From the NCBI RefSeq assembly GCF_004799285.1, contig NZ_SSND01000002.1, positions 248,001 to 312,000 on the forward strand: DNA of 64,000 nt, written 5' to 3'. This DNA comes from Aliigemmobacter aestuarii (GTDB lineage: Bacteria; Pseudomonadota; Alphaproteobacteria; Rhodobacterales; Rhodobacteraceae). The translations under genes were made by a program, and so were the position numbers. The notes beneath the pieces are model-generated. The model saw only the letters and a list, made by a program, of their open reading frames with translations. It searched no databases and was not told the origin of the DNA. Positions 34,313 to 43,257 of this stretch are shown one piece after another (the first letter of the stretch is position 1; every line of letters begins with the position of its first letter).

Positions 34313-35656
34313 TCAGCCCAGGGCGGCAAGCGCGCCCGCGTTCCACCACAGTGCAACCGACGCAAGCACGGCCACGGCCAGAAAACCGCCCAGATCATGC
34401 CGGGCGTCCCACGCGCCATGCCGCCGGGCCAGCCAGACGATCAACGGATGGACGACCAGCAGGGCAATCCCCTGCCCGGTCAGCGCGCCCTGAAGCCCCG
34501 CGATTTCCGCCCCGATCAGGAAGGCCAGCGTCTGCACGGCCGCACGCGCCGCGATGACAAGAAAATAGCTGCGGGAATCCCCCGCCGCCAATGCCGACTG
34601 GTCATAGGTCATGCCGATCACCGCAGGCATCTGCACGCAGGCGATTGCAACGACGATCGCCCCCGCCGCCGCGTAACGATCATCGTATAGCAGCCCCACC
34701 AGCGGAACCCCGGCAAGGGCCATCACCGCCAGAAGCGCCAGAATGAACGTCGTCACCCCGTTCCGCATCCGCCGCAGACGGGCGAAGTTGGCCGCGGACC
34801 CGGCGGGCGGATGATCGCGGTAAAGCGGGATCAGGATGCGCCCCGTCACAGCGCCCCCCAGAAGGATCGGAAACGACGCAAGGAAATAGCCGATGTTGTA
34901 GACGCCAAGCTGATCCAGCGGCAGGTAGGCGCCCAGAATGGCCTTGTCGCCCTGCGACAGCAGAAACCCGCAGGCGGTGGACAGGAAGATCCACTTGCCG
35001 AACCCGATCAGCTCGGTCGCGGCGGGCTTTTCCCAGCGGAAGCGGTTCGCCCGCCCCGGCAGGCCGACATGCATCAGCACGAGCTTTGCCGCCGATCCGA
35101 TGATCGCGCCGATCACCAGCGCCCAGACCGACCGCATCGCCAGGGCAAGAAGGATCATCGCCACGATCCCGATCACCTGCGCGATCAGGTCCAGCGCCGT
35201 CACCCGCCCCAACAGAAGGTGGCGGTTCGCCGTGTCGATCCGGGTCGGGTTGAAGCCCGCAACCAGCAGTGTCAGACCCGCGGCCGGCAACAGCAGCGCC
35301 AATTCCGGCGCGCCATAAAGCGCCGCGGCGGGAAGTGCCAGCGCACAGGTCGCCAGCCACAGGAAAACCCCGCGCCCCACGTTAATCGTCCAGGCGGTGT
35401 CCAAAAAATCGGGATCGTCCCCGCGCCGGTTCTGCGCGATCGCCGGGCCGATACCCACATCGGAAAACATCGCCAATCCGACCAGAACGACCGAAACCAG
35501 CGCCATCAGGCCAAAGGCCTCGGGAAACAAGAGCCGCGTAAGGATCAGGTTCGATGCCAGCCGCAGGACCTGCGTGATCGCGTAGGACCCGGCCGTCAGC
35601 GCACCGCCGCGCAGGGCGCGGGCAAAAAGATTGGGACGGGCGGCGGCGGGTTCCAT
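34313..35656 (-). CDS. Wzx-like lipid-linked oligosaccharide flippase
   Basis: A 447-aa polytopic membrane protein of the MVF/polysaccharide-synthesis superfamily with twelve or more helices. Early blocks: GSYAITQVLRLASNLILTRL, LFPEAFGLMALV and AMFSDVGIGPAIAQ. These are hallmarks of the Polysacc_synt family that moves undecaprenyl-linked repeat units across the inner membrane. The start is the ATG at 35656; further upstream the frame is Arg/Pro-rich and is a shadow of the divergent glycosyltransferase. It completes the Wzx/Wzy/Wzz set of the locus. Confidence 0.87.
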   Translation of the reverse strand: MEPAAARPNLFARALRGGALTAGSYAITQVLRLASNLILTRLLFPEAFGLMALVSVVLVGLAMFSDVGIGPAIAQNRRGDDPDFLDTAWTINVGRGVFLWLATCALALPAAALYGAPELALLLPAAGLTLLVAGFNPTRIDTANRHLLLGRVTALDLIAQVIGIVAMILLALAMRSVWALVIGAIIGSAAKLVLMHVGLPGRANRFRWEKPAATELIGFGKWIFLSTACGFLLSQGDKAILGAYLPLDQLGVYNIGYFLASFPILLGGAVTGRILIPLYRDHPPAGSAANFARLRRMRNGVTTFILALLAVMALAGVPLVGLLYDDRYAAAGAIVVAIACVQMPAVIGMTYDQSALAAGDSRSYFLVIAARAAVQTLAFLIGAEIAGLQGALTGQGIALLVVHPLIVWLARRHGAWDARHDLGGFLAVAVLASVALWWNAGALAALG

Positions 35657-35788
35657 GGGCGCGACCCTAGGGGGGCGCCCGCCCCCGGTCAATCGCCCGC
35701 CATCTTGGCGCCTTATCTCTATGCAATCCGCAGCCTTGGGCCTATTCAGGGCCCTGACCCGAACGGATTGCCATCGGACCCCGTGCCA

Positions 35789-36982
35789 GTGAAGATCGCC
35801 TATCTTGTCAACACCTACCCGCGCGCCTCGCACAGTTTCATCCGGCGCGAGATCCGCGCGCTGGAACGTCGCGGGCTGTCCGTGCACCGGCTGGCGATGC
35901 GGTCTGACCGCGCGGCGCTGGTCGATACCGAGGATCTGGACGAGGACGCGCGCACCGAACATGTCCTGAAACTGGGGGCAGCGCGCCTTGCCGTTTCGGC
36001 GCTCGGCTGGATGAGTGCGCGCCCGGCAAAGGCTTGGACGGCCGCGCGGCTGGCCTGGCGGATGGGGGTACGGGCAAACCACCGCCTGCGCCACCTCATC
36101 TATCTGGCCGAGGCCGCCCATGTCGCAAAGCGCTGCGCCGATCTGGGGATCGACCATCTGCACGCGCATTTCGGCACCAATTCCGCGACCGTCGCGGCGC
36201 TTGCCCATGCGCTTGGCGGGTCGCAATTCAGCTTTACCGTCCATGGGCCCGAAGAATTCGACGCCCCCCTGGCCCTGTCCCTGGGCGACAAGATCGAACG
36301 CGCGGCCTTTGTCGTGGCGATTTCCTCGTTCGGGCGCAGCCAGCTTTGCCGCTGGGTGGCCTCGTCCCACTGGCCGCGGATCAGGGTTGTTCACTGCGGC
36401 ATCGAACCGGCCCGGTTTCCGGAACCGGCCCAGATGCCGCAGACGCCGCGCCTTGTGGCGATCGGGCGGTTTTCCGAACAGAAGGGGTTTCCGCTGCTGG
36501 TGGCCGCGATGGCCGAGGCCGCGCCACGCCTGCCGGGCCTGCACCTGACATTGGTGGGCGACGGCCCTCTGCGCGAAACCATCGGGCGGGCGATCGCCGA
36601 TCAGGGCCTGACCGACCGGATCACCCTGACCGGCTGGCTGGACGAGGCGGGCGTGCGCGATCAGCTTGCGCGCGCGCAGGCGCTGATCCTGCCCTCTTTC
36701 GCCGAAGGCCTGCCCGTGGTGGTGATGGAGGCGCTGGCCGCCGGTCGTCCCGTGATCGCGACCGCCATCGCCGGTGTGCCCGAGCTGGTCACGCCCGGCT
36801 GTGGCTGGCTGGTCCCGGCGGGGGATGCCCATGCGCTGGCCACGGCGATCCGCGAATTTGCCGCCACACCGGCGGCGCGACTGGCGGAGATGGGCCGCCA
36901 CGGGCGCGAACGCGTCTTTGCCCGCCACGACATCGACCACGAGGCCGCCCGGCTTGCCCGGCTGTTCGAGGGGACAGAATGA
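35789..36982 (+). CDS. Family 4 glycosyltransferase
   Basis: A 397-aa retaining GT-B enzyme of the colanic-acid/exopolysaccharide type. N-domain: KIAYLVNTYPRASHSFIRRE and HLHAHFGTNSATVA. C-domain: LVAIGRFSEQKGFPLLVAAM, LVGDGPLRE and the E(x7)E motif in ILPSFAEGLPVVVMEALAAG. No ATG lies near the family N-terminus. GTG 35789 is chosen; GTG 35783 would add two residues. It overlaps the next gene by 4 bp. Divergent from the flippase gene by 132 bp. Confidence 0.87.
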   Translation: MKIAYLVNTYPRASHSFIRREIRALERRGLSVHRLAMRSDRAALVDTEDLDEDARTEHVLKLGAARLAVSALGWMSARPAKAWTAARLAWRMGVRANHRLRHLIYLAEAAHVAKRCADLGIDHLHAHFGTNSATVAALAHALGGSQFSFTVHGPEEFDAPLALSLGDKIERAAFVVAISSFGRSQLCRWVASSHWPRIRVVHCGIEPARFPEPAQMPQTPRLVAIGRFSEQKGFPLLVAAMAEAAPRLPGLHLTLVGDGPLRETIGRAIADQGLTDRITLTGWLDEAGVRDQLARAQALILPSFAEGLPVVVMEALAAGRPVIATAIAGVPELVTPGCGWLVPAGDAHALATAIREFAATPAARLAEMGRHGRERVFARHDIDHEAARLARLFEGTE

Positions 36983-37776
36983 CCCGTATCGCCATCGCCG
37001 CCGCCAGCCACAACCCGGCCATCCTGAAGGCCAACCTTGCGCTGTCGCCCTGCATCGCCTCCGGTGCGGTGCCGCTGCATGTGGTGGAAAACGCCCCGTC
37101 GGCCGCCATCGCCTACAACCGGGCGCTGGATGCCGCCGGGCCGGACGCGGCGGATGTGGTGGTCCTTGCCCATCACGACGTCTTTCTGCCGCAGGGTTGG
37201 GAAAGGCTTCTGGCGGCGCGCATCGCCGAGGTCGGCGCGACCCATCCCAACTGGGCGCTGATCGGCGCCTTCGGAATCGGGCTGGACGGGGCGCATCTGG
37301 GCCCGGTCTGGTCATCCTCGCTGGGGATGATCGTGGGGCGGGTGCCGATGCATCCCGTGCCGGTGCAGGGGTTCGACGAACTTCTGATCGTCCTGCGCCG
37401 CAGCAGCGGTCTGAGGTTCGACGAGGCGCTGCCGGGCTGGCACCTTTACGGCACCGACATCGTCCAGACCGCCCGCGCCGCCGGGCGCGGTGCCTTCGCC
37501 GTGGGCCTTCCCTGCATCCACAACGACGCCTATCACGAGGCCTTGGGGGCGGACTTTGCCGAATGCTACCGCTTCATGCAGCGGAAATGGTCTGCCGTGC
37601 TGCCGATCCGGACGCCGATCACCAAGATCAGCCGTTCGGGGCTGCACCTTCTGCGCGACAACTGGCGCAACCGCAAGACGGCCGCCTTCCGCGCCGGTGT
37701 GGCCATCGGCACCGCCGAAGACCCCCGGATGCTGGCGGCGCGCTGTGGCTGGGCGGACCTGACCGCAAGCGCCTAG
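36979..37776 (+). CDS. Glycosyltransferase-like protein (GT2-related, Glyco_tranf_2_5 type)
   Basis: A 265-aa protein that opens with TRIAIAAASHNPAILKANL and has HVVENAPSAAIAYNRALD and VVVLAHHDVFLPQGW, the last replacing the usual DxD with an HHD-type motif. GWHLYGTDIVQTARAAG follows, as in the small GT-A-like group often found with GT4 enzymes in polysaccharide clusters. The ATG overlaps the GT4 stop (ATGA), so both are co-translated. It ends 4 bp inside the convergent GT2 gene. Sugar specificity unknown. Confidence 0.78.
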   Translation: MTRIAIAAASHNPAILKANLALSPCIASGAVPLHVVENAPSAAIAYNRALDAAGPDAADVVVLAHHDVFLPQGWERLLAARIAEVGATHPNWALIGAFGIGLDGAHLGPVWSSSLGMIVGRVPMHPVPVQGFDELLIVLRRSSGLRFDEALPGWHLYGTDIVQTARAAGRGAFAVGLPCIHNDAYHEALGADFAECYRFMQRKWSAVLPIRTPITKISRSGLHLLRDNWRNRKTAAFRAGVAIGTAEDPRMLAARCGWADLTASA

Positions 37777-38597
37777 CGGCCCCGCGTCCAGCCGCCGTCG
37801 CCGCCCCCGGCACGCACGGCCAGCGATACGGCGGCATAGACCGCAAAGCCCACCGGATCGGCCAGCGCCAGCCGCACCAGACCTGCCGCGCCAAGGGGCG
37901 CCTTTGCCTCGCGGTCCGGAAGGCCGGGATAGAGGGCGGCAATCTCCGCCACACCGCGATCCTGCCTGCGCCGCACCCGGACCAGCGCGGCAAAGCCCTC
38001 GATCATCGGCCAGTCATAGCTGGCCCTGCATTGCACCCGTTCTTCCGGGGTGAACTGCAGCCGCACGAATGTGTCGTCCGAAATCAGCCGCGGAAAGCAG
38101 CCCCATCGCGCCCGGCCCGACGCATTGACCGCGAAAAGCCCGTAACCGGGCGCCACGGAGCGTGCGAAAGGAAGGCGCTGCCAGAACCGCGCATAGGCCC
38201 GCGTGACCCGCGACCGGGCGGGCGGAATGTGTGCCGTTCCGGTGGCATAGCGCGGGGGGTCTTCCCCAAGGGCCGCGGCGAGTTCCGCCATCAGCGGGGC
38301 CGACACGATGACATCGGCATCCAGATAGGCGCGCAAGTTTCCCCCGGCGGCGGCATCGCCCGCATCCAGCGCGGCGGGCTTGCCCCCTTCGGCCCGTTCG
38401 ATCACCGTCAGGCCCCAGCCTGCCGCGGCGGCCTGGTCGGACATCGCGCGCGCCCGATCGGCCGTCCGGTCGCGGCAACCGTTGGCCACCACCACCGCCT
38501 CGGCCCCGCCCGGCACCGGGTATGACGCGAAAAGCGCCGCCAGACAGGGGCCGATATAGGCCTCTTCGTTCGAGGCCGGGATGATCACGCTCAGCAC
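37773..38597 (-). CDS. Family 2 glycosyltransferase
   Basis: GT2 of 274 aa from the GTG at 38597, or 277 aa from a TTG at 38606. VLSVIIPASNEEAYIG, VVANGCRDRTADRA, EGGKPAALDAGDAA, the metal site AYLDADVIVS and SDDTFVRLQF at the acceptor side are all present. No ATG lies near the start. It overlaps the end of the SGNH-glycosidase gene, so it is likely translated by coupling. A weak hydrophobic region lies at the C-terminus. Confidence 0.83.
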   Translation of the reverse strand: MLSVIIPASNEEAYIGPCLAALFASYPVPGGAEAVVVANGCRDRTADRARAMSDQAAAAGWGLTVIERAEGGKPAALDAGDAAAGGNLRAYLDADVIVSAPLMAELAAALGEDPPRYATGTAHIPPARSRVTRAYARFWQRLPFARSVAPGYGLFAVNASGRARWGCFPRLISDDTFVRLQFTPEERVQCRASYDWPMIEGFAALVRVRRRQDRGVAEIAALYPGLPDREAKAPLGAAGLVRLALADPVGFAVYAAVSLAVRAGGGDGGWTRGR

Positions 38598-41107
38598 GCG
38601 CCGCAACCTTCGGCGAGCGCCCGCCAGCGCGGATTGTCATCGGTCAGATGGCGCAGCGCCCCCCAGCTTCCCCATTTCGTCGGTGCATAGACATCGACAA
38701 AGGCGTTGAACGGCGTGTCCGACACTTTCGCCCATTCGGCCATCAGATCGCGGTAAAGGTCGCCCATGGCCTCGCTGTAATTCAGGTGATGGAAGAAGGC
38801 GGTCAGTTCGGCATCATCCACCGCCGCACCATAGCCCACGACATGGGTTCCGCCTTCATACATCATCAGTTTCAGCCCGAATTCCTGCGCCACGGCGGCG
38901 TGATAGGGCCAGACCCGGCCAGACAGCGCGGCCAGCGTGTCGGCGTCCGATCCGCTGACCGACCCGTCGCGCAGTTCGCGCGCCGCGATCTCGACCGCGT
39001 GGTCGAAACGGTGGCGCGCGACGTATTCGGCATGTGCCGCGCCTTCCAGCCCTTCGGCGGTGGCGGCGGCTTCGGCCGTCAGGCGGCTTTCGTCCAGCCA
39101 TGCGGTGACCAGGGCGCGCTTTTCCTCGGCCCCGAGCAGAGCGGCGACATAGCCCGTGACCGCCAGCACATCGAAGCTGTCATGCGGGGGCGGCAAGCCC
39201 TCTTCGATCACAAGCGGGGCGGTCAGGATCGTGCGGTCAAGCCCTTCGATGCTGGTCTGGGTACCCACGATTCGCACCAGCCGCGCCTCGGCCTGATCGC
39301 CGAAGGCCTCGGACCAGATCGCCATCACCTCGGCCGCACGCATCGCGTAGAACTGCACCCAGGTCGCCTCGCGCCCCCAGAAGGCCTTGCCCTGCGTCTC
39401 GGCCCATTTCGCCTGCGCGAACTGCCAGTTCCAGACCTCGTTGGACAACTCCACATGCGCGACCAGCCCTTCGGCAAGACCATCCCGCACCGTTTCGGCG
39501 TAGAGGCGGACAAGGTCATCCTCGGCCAGATGCGGCAGGGTGAACCAGGGATCGGCGCGCAACTCGTTCGCAAGGGCGACCATCACCTCAACCGGCACGC
39601 CATGCACAGCCCACGAAAAGTCATCGGGCCGGGGCCGGTCCTCGACAGCGGCAAGACGGGAATCGTTGGTGGCCATCCAGTCCATGAACCGGATCAGCCG
39701 CACGCCCCGGATGCGTGCCAGCCAGTCGGGGTTGAAAATCGCACCGCCCTGCAACGCGGCCTGCCGGTCCTCGCGCACGACGCGGATGTTGCGGATCGGA
39801 TCACCGGCATCGGTTTCCTCGATGGTCAGGACGACACCGCCGGGGCCGGGGGCGAAATCGAATACCCGGCGCCGTTCCGCGTCATCCACGACCGTCGCGC
39901 GGCCTTCCAGCTTCAGCCTGCCCCTGCCCTCCCATTCCACCACATAGCGGCCCGCGATCCCGCCTGCGTCCTGGGGCAGTTCGGTCAGGATCAGGGTGGA
40001 AAGCCCGGTCACCTCGGGCGGAACGCCGATAGGCCAGCCCTGATCGTCCAGCCAGCCTTCGGCGCGCAGGCGATCATGTTCGAACCCGCCCCACTGGCCC
40101 GGCAGATGACCGACCCAGGGCCGGGCCGTTTTTATCACGTCCAGAAACGGCTGCTGCACGGCCCAGTCATGCACGCCGGCCAGGCCAAGGCCAAGGTTCG
40201 GGTTCCGCACGCCGGGGCCGTCGGCCCCGACAGCGGGCACATCGCCCCCGGCCGAAGCCGCCGATGCATCATCGGTCGATGCCGGGGGCATCACGGGGCC
40301 TGCGGCCTCGCGCGCCGTCTGGGCCTGAACGGCGGCCCAGGCGATGCGCTGCAAGGCCAGCGCCTGTTCGTCGGTCAGGATCGAGGCGCGATCCTGCCAG
40401 ACACGGGTCAGCTTTGCGGGAAGACCTTCGGGCGATGTTCCGGTGATCGTCGCCAGATGCGTCATCGCGACAAGGTAGAAGCCCCGCCCGTTGGGATGGA
40501 TGTCATCGCTGAACAGATCGCGGATGTCGGCCAGGCCCGGCACCTCGCCCCGCGCGATGGCATCGGCGGCCAGCCCCATCGCCTGCCCCGCCGGGATCAG
40601 CCGCACCGCATCCGCCGCACCAAGCCGCGCGTTGACCTGATCCACCACGCCCTGCCACAGCGCCAGATCCGAATCGATCCGTTCCCGCCATGGCACGCCG
40701 CCGCCCGGATCATCCGGGATCACCGCGCCGGGCGCCGAGGCCAGCGAATGCCATGTTTCATAAAGATAGATGCGGGTATCGGGCCGGGCCTCGCGCGCCA
40801 GGCCGGCGAAGGCCGCCACCTGGCCTGCGGTGTCATTCCATTCGATGTGCCCGGCCAGCGGGATCGCCTCGGTCAGGATCAGGATATCGGTGCCACCGCG
40901 CCGCAGATGGGCACGGGCATCCAGCGTGTCGTTGCTGGCCGAGTTGTCCCAGTTGTATTTCAGCGGCGCGCCGTTGATGATCTGCGCCTCGACGGTCACG
41001 GGTTCCCCCATCGCGCGGAACCCGCCATCGACAAGCGGCGGCAGGCCCGTGCCGATCAGCGAATGGCCGACAAAGACGATTTCGGTCAGAAGGGCGAACA
41101 GCGACAT
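38591..41107 (-). CDS. SGNH hydrolase fused to a clan-A-like glycoside hydrolase
   Basis: 838 aa. The N-terminal domain (about 8-265) is SGNH-like: FVGHSL with Ser16, then the DDIHPN block (Asp201/Asp202, His204). A Pro/Ala/Ser-rich linker spans about 268-300. The C-terminal about 530 residues look like a TIM-barrel hydrolase, with an acid/base-type Asn556-Glu557 in VELSNEVWNW and a candidate nucleophile Glu751 in MMYEGGTH. Hence a possible esterase plus glycosidase acting on the locus polysaccharide. No clear signal peptide: the first strand follows the start at once, so the true N-terminus or export route is uncertain. Its neighbour encodes a paralogue of the first domain. Confidence 0.7.
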   Translation of the reverse strand: MSLFALLTEIVFVGHSLIGTGLPPLVDGGFRAMGEPVTVEAQIINGAPLKYNWDNSASNDTLDARAHLRRGGTDILILTEAIPLAGHIEWNDTAGQVAAFAGLAREARPDTRIYLYETWHSLASAPGAVIPDDPGGGVPWRERIDSDLALWQGVVDQVNARLGAADAVRLIPAGQAMGLAADAIARGEVPGLADIRDLFSDDIHPNGRGFYLVAMTHLATITGTSPEGLPAKLTRVWQDRASILTDEQALALQRIAWAAVQAQTAREAAGPVMPPASTDDASAASAGGDVPAVGADGPGVRNPNLGLGLAGVHDWAVQQPFLDVIKTARPWVGHLPGQWGGFEHDRLRAEGWLDDQGWPIGVPPEVTGLSTLILTELPQDAGGIAGRYVVEWEGRGRLKLEGRATVVDDAERRRVFDFAPGPGGVVLTIEETDAGDPIRNIRVVREDRQAALQGGAIFNPDWLARIRGVRLIRFMDWMATNDSRLAAVEDRPRPDDFSWAVHGVPVEVMVALANELRADPWFTLPHLAEDDLVRLYAETVRDGLAEGLVAHVELSNEVWNWQFAQAKWAETQGKAFWGREATWVQFYAMRAAEVMAIWSEAFGDQAEARLVRIVGTQTSIEGLDRTILTAPLVIEEGLPPPHDSFDVLAVTGYVAALLGAEEKRALVTAWLDESRLTAEAAATAEGLEGAAHAEYVARHRFDHAVEIAARELRDGSVSGSDADTLAALSGRVWPYHAAVAQEFGLKLMMYEGGTHVVGYGAAVDDAELTAFFHHLNYSEAMGDLYRDLMAEWAKVSDTPFNAFVDVYAPTKWGSWGALRHLTDDNPRWRALAEGCGAC

Positions 41108-41130
41108 GGGCACACCGGAACAACCGCCCC

Positions 41131-42078
41131 CTAAGGGGCCACACCGGTGGCAGCATAGCCCGACACGGTCTGCCACGCCACCTGCGCCATGATCCGGGCC
41201 GCCTCGGGCGAAGGCGCGTCCGCCGGCCTTCCATCGGCCCGGATGAGGGCGTGCGGCATCCCTTCGGGCGACCGGTGATAGAGCGTGGCGTAATGCACAA
41301 GCGCCACGAAATAGGCGCCCAGATCATTCGGGTGGATCATGTCCTGCGTGCCATCAGGGTTCTTGCCGAACAGGTCCTCGCGCCGGGCCAGGCCCGGCAC
41401 CTCGCCCGCCTCGATCCGCGCGACAAGCGCCGCCATCGCCGTGCCCGCCGGGATCAGGTGGATCGTCCCGGTGCCCTCCTGCGCCATCGCCTTGCGCATG
41501 ATGGCCTCCCATTGCCCCGGCAGATCGTCGCGGATGCGATCTGTCCAGCCTGCGGGATCGTCCAGACGGTGCCAGGTTTCGTAAAGATAGATCCGCACAT
41601 CCGGGTTTGCGGCCCGCGCCGCGCGCGCCCATTCGGCCAGGCAGCGACCGGAATCGTGATAGCGGATCGCGTCGCGGATCTCGACCATCTCGGTCAGGAT
41701 AACGGCATCATACCCGCCCGAGGCAATGGCCTCGCGCGCCGGTCGGTGGGCGGGATGGGCATTCTCGGTATCGAAGCCGGGCACGGGTTCGTCCGGTTCC
41801 CAATGCTGTTTCAGCGAGGCGCCCCAGCCAAGCTGGCTGTGATGGGTGTGACCGGCCAGTTGCGCCAGCATCGCGGGCATGTCGCGCCCGACCAGCGAAT
41901 GACCAAGGTGATAGACCGTCATCGGCCCCGCAGGCGGCGGCAGGGGTTCGGCATGACGGGCGCTGAATTCCTCGGCCGACAGAAAGGCCGAAAGCTCTGC
42001 CCGTCTGCGCCACCACAGCAAACCACCGCCAAGGGCCGCCAGCGCCGCAGCCCCGGCCAACAGCATCCGTCGATCCAT
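41131..42078 (-). CDS. Membrane-anchored SGNH/GDSL-type hydrolase
   Basis: A 315-aa protein with an N-terminal signal or anchor (MDRRMLLAG then about 15 Ala/Leu/Gly residues and WWRRR). The SGNH body has VYHLGHSLVG (Ser61), the family-specific IYLYETWHRLDDP and DMIHPNDLGAYF near the end, which supplies the Asp/His pair. It is clearly paralogous to the N-terminal domain of the next gene (shared GHSL, IYLYETWH, LIPAG, HPN). Likely an extracytoplasmic carbohydrate esterase for acylated polysaccharide. GGAAGGAGG precedes the ATG at 42078. Confidence 0.78.
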   Translation of the reverse strand: MDRRMLLAGAAALAALGGGLLWWRRRAELSAFLSAEEFSARHAEPLPPPAGPMTVYHLGHSLVGRDMPAMLAQLAGHTHHSQLGWGASLKQHWEPDEPVPGFDTENAHPAHRPAREAIASGGYDAVILTEMVEIRDAIRYHDSGRCLAEWARAARAANPDVRIYLYETWHRLDDPAGWTDRIRDDLPGQWEAIMRKAMAQEGTGTIHLIPAGTAMAALVARIEAGEVPGLARREDLFGKNPDGTQDMIHPNDLGAYFVALVHYATLYHRSPEGMPHALIRADGRPADAPSPEAARIMAQVAWQTVSGYAATGVAP

Positions 42079-42165
42079 TCGCGATCCTCCTTCCGGCCAA
42101 TCTGGTATCTCGCTCGCAAATTCGCCAGACTGGATTGCGAAACGAACCGGTGACAGGGCGGAACC

Positions 42166-43215
42166 ATGGTGCATCTCTGGGTCAGGGCGGAACAGCGCGC
42201 GAACGAGGAACGGGTGGGCCTGACGCCCGAGGGCGCGGCGCGCCTGATCGCGGCGGGTGTTCGCGTGACCGTGGAAGACAGCCACTGCCGCGCGATCGGG
42301 ATCGACGGCTATCGCGCGGCGGGCTGCACCATCGCGCCGGAAAACAGCTGGCCGGACGCTCCCGCCGAGGCGATCATCTTTGGCCTTAAGGAACTGCCCG
42401 AGGATGGCACGCCGCTCACCCATCGTCACATCCTGTTCGGCCATGCCTACAAGGGCCAGCCTGCGGGGCAGGTTCTGCTGCGCCGCTTCAAGGCGGGCGG
42501 GGGCGTGCTTTACGATCTGGAATCGCTTGTCGACGACAGCGGGCGCAGGGTCGCGGCCTTCGGCTATTGGGCGGGCTATGCGGGCGCGGCGGTGGCCGTG
42601 AAATGCCTTGCCGCGCAGATGCGGGGGGGCATCTGCGGCCCCCTGACCAGATATGCCGACCGCGACGCGCTGCTGGCCGACCTGCGCGCCGACCTGGACG
42701 GCTTTGCCCCGCCAAGCGCCCTGATCATCGGCGCACTCGGTCGGGTGGGCACCGGCGCGGGAGACCTGATGGAAGCGGTGGGATCGAAGGTGACACGCTG
42801 GGACATGGCCGAAACCGCGCATGGCGGCCCCTTCCCCGAGGTTCTGGCGCATCAGATCTTTCTGAACTGCATCCTCGCCCGGCCGGGCTGCCCGGTCTTT
42901 GTCCCGGCCGATGCAGGCGAACGGCCACGCGCGCTGCGGGTGATCGGCGACATCGCCTGCGATCCGACATCGGATTTCTCGCCCATCAAGGTCTATGACC
43001 GGGCGACAGACTGGCAGGCCCCGGCCCTGCGCGTCTGGGACGATCCGCCGCTGGACGTCACCGCGATCGACAACCTTCCCTCGCTTCTGCCGGTCGAGGC
43101 CAGCGAGGATTACGCGGCACAGCTTTTGCCGTCGCTGCTGGCGCTTGGCGATCTGGAACGGGGTGTCTGGGGGCGCGCGCGGGCGGAATTCGACACCCAT
43201 CTTGCGCGGGTCTGA
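42166..43215 (+). CDS. Saccharopine dehydrogenase (L-lysine-forming, Lys1 type)
   Basis: A 349-aa NAD-dependent enzyme of the alanine dehydrogenase/PNT superfamily that interconverts saccharopine with lysine and 2-oxoglutarate. The opening VHLWVRAEQRANEERVGLTP is the family substrate/arginine motif. The catalytic Lys/His pair of yeast Lys1 is seen in FGLKELP and LFGHAYKGQ. The nucleotide-binding region starts at ALIIGALGRVGTGA. The bacterium also has dapB, so this enzyme more likely serves lysine breakdown or osmolyte metabolism than synthesis. Monocistronic, divergent from the SGNH operon. Confidence 0.88.
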   Translation: MVHLWVRAEQRANEERVGLTPEGAARLIAAGVRVTVEDSHCRAIGIDGYRAAGCTIAPENSWPDAPAEAIIFGLKELPEDGTPLTHRHILFGHAYKGQPAGQVLLRRFKAGGGVLYDLESLVDDSGRRVAAFGYWAGYAGAAVAVKCLAAQMRGGICGPLTRYADRDALLADLRADLDGFAPPSALIIGALGRVGTGAGDLMEAVGSKVTRWDMAETAHGGPFPEVLAHQIFLNCILARPGCPVFVPADAGERPRALRVIGDIACDPTSDFSPIKVYDRATDWQAPALRVWDDPPLDVTAIDNLPSLLPVEASEDYAAQLLPSLLALGDLERGVWGRARAEFDTHLARV

Positions 43216-43233
43216 TCGCTTGTCCGGCGCGGC

Positions 43234-43252
43234 GCGGGGCCTGCCGCCCCGC
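43234..43252. terminator. GC hairpin between convergent genes
   Basis: GCGGGGC (43234-43240), loop CTGCC, GCCCCGC (43246-43252) in the 42-bp gap between the convergent saccharopine dehydrogenase and SDR genes. No T-run follows, so termination is plausible but not shown. Confidence 0.4.
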
Positions 43253-43257
43253 CCGCG

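Noticed and set aside
36034-36978. Plus-strand reading frame upstream of the GT2-related gene at 36979
   Set aside because: It lies out of frame within the GT4 gene and is Arg/Gly-rich; the ATGA overlap at 36979 marks the real start.
38648-41134. 828-aa plus-strand frame opposite the SGNH-glycosidase gene
   Set aside because: Composition is Arg/Gly/His-rich shadow type; the minus-strand protein has catalytic motifs and an operon context.
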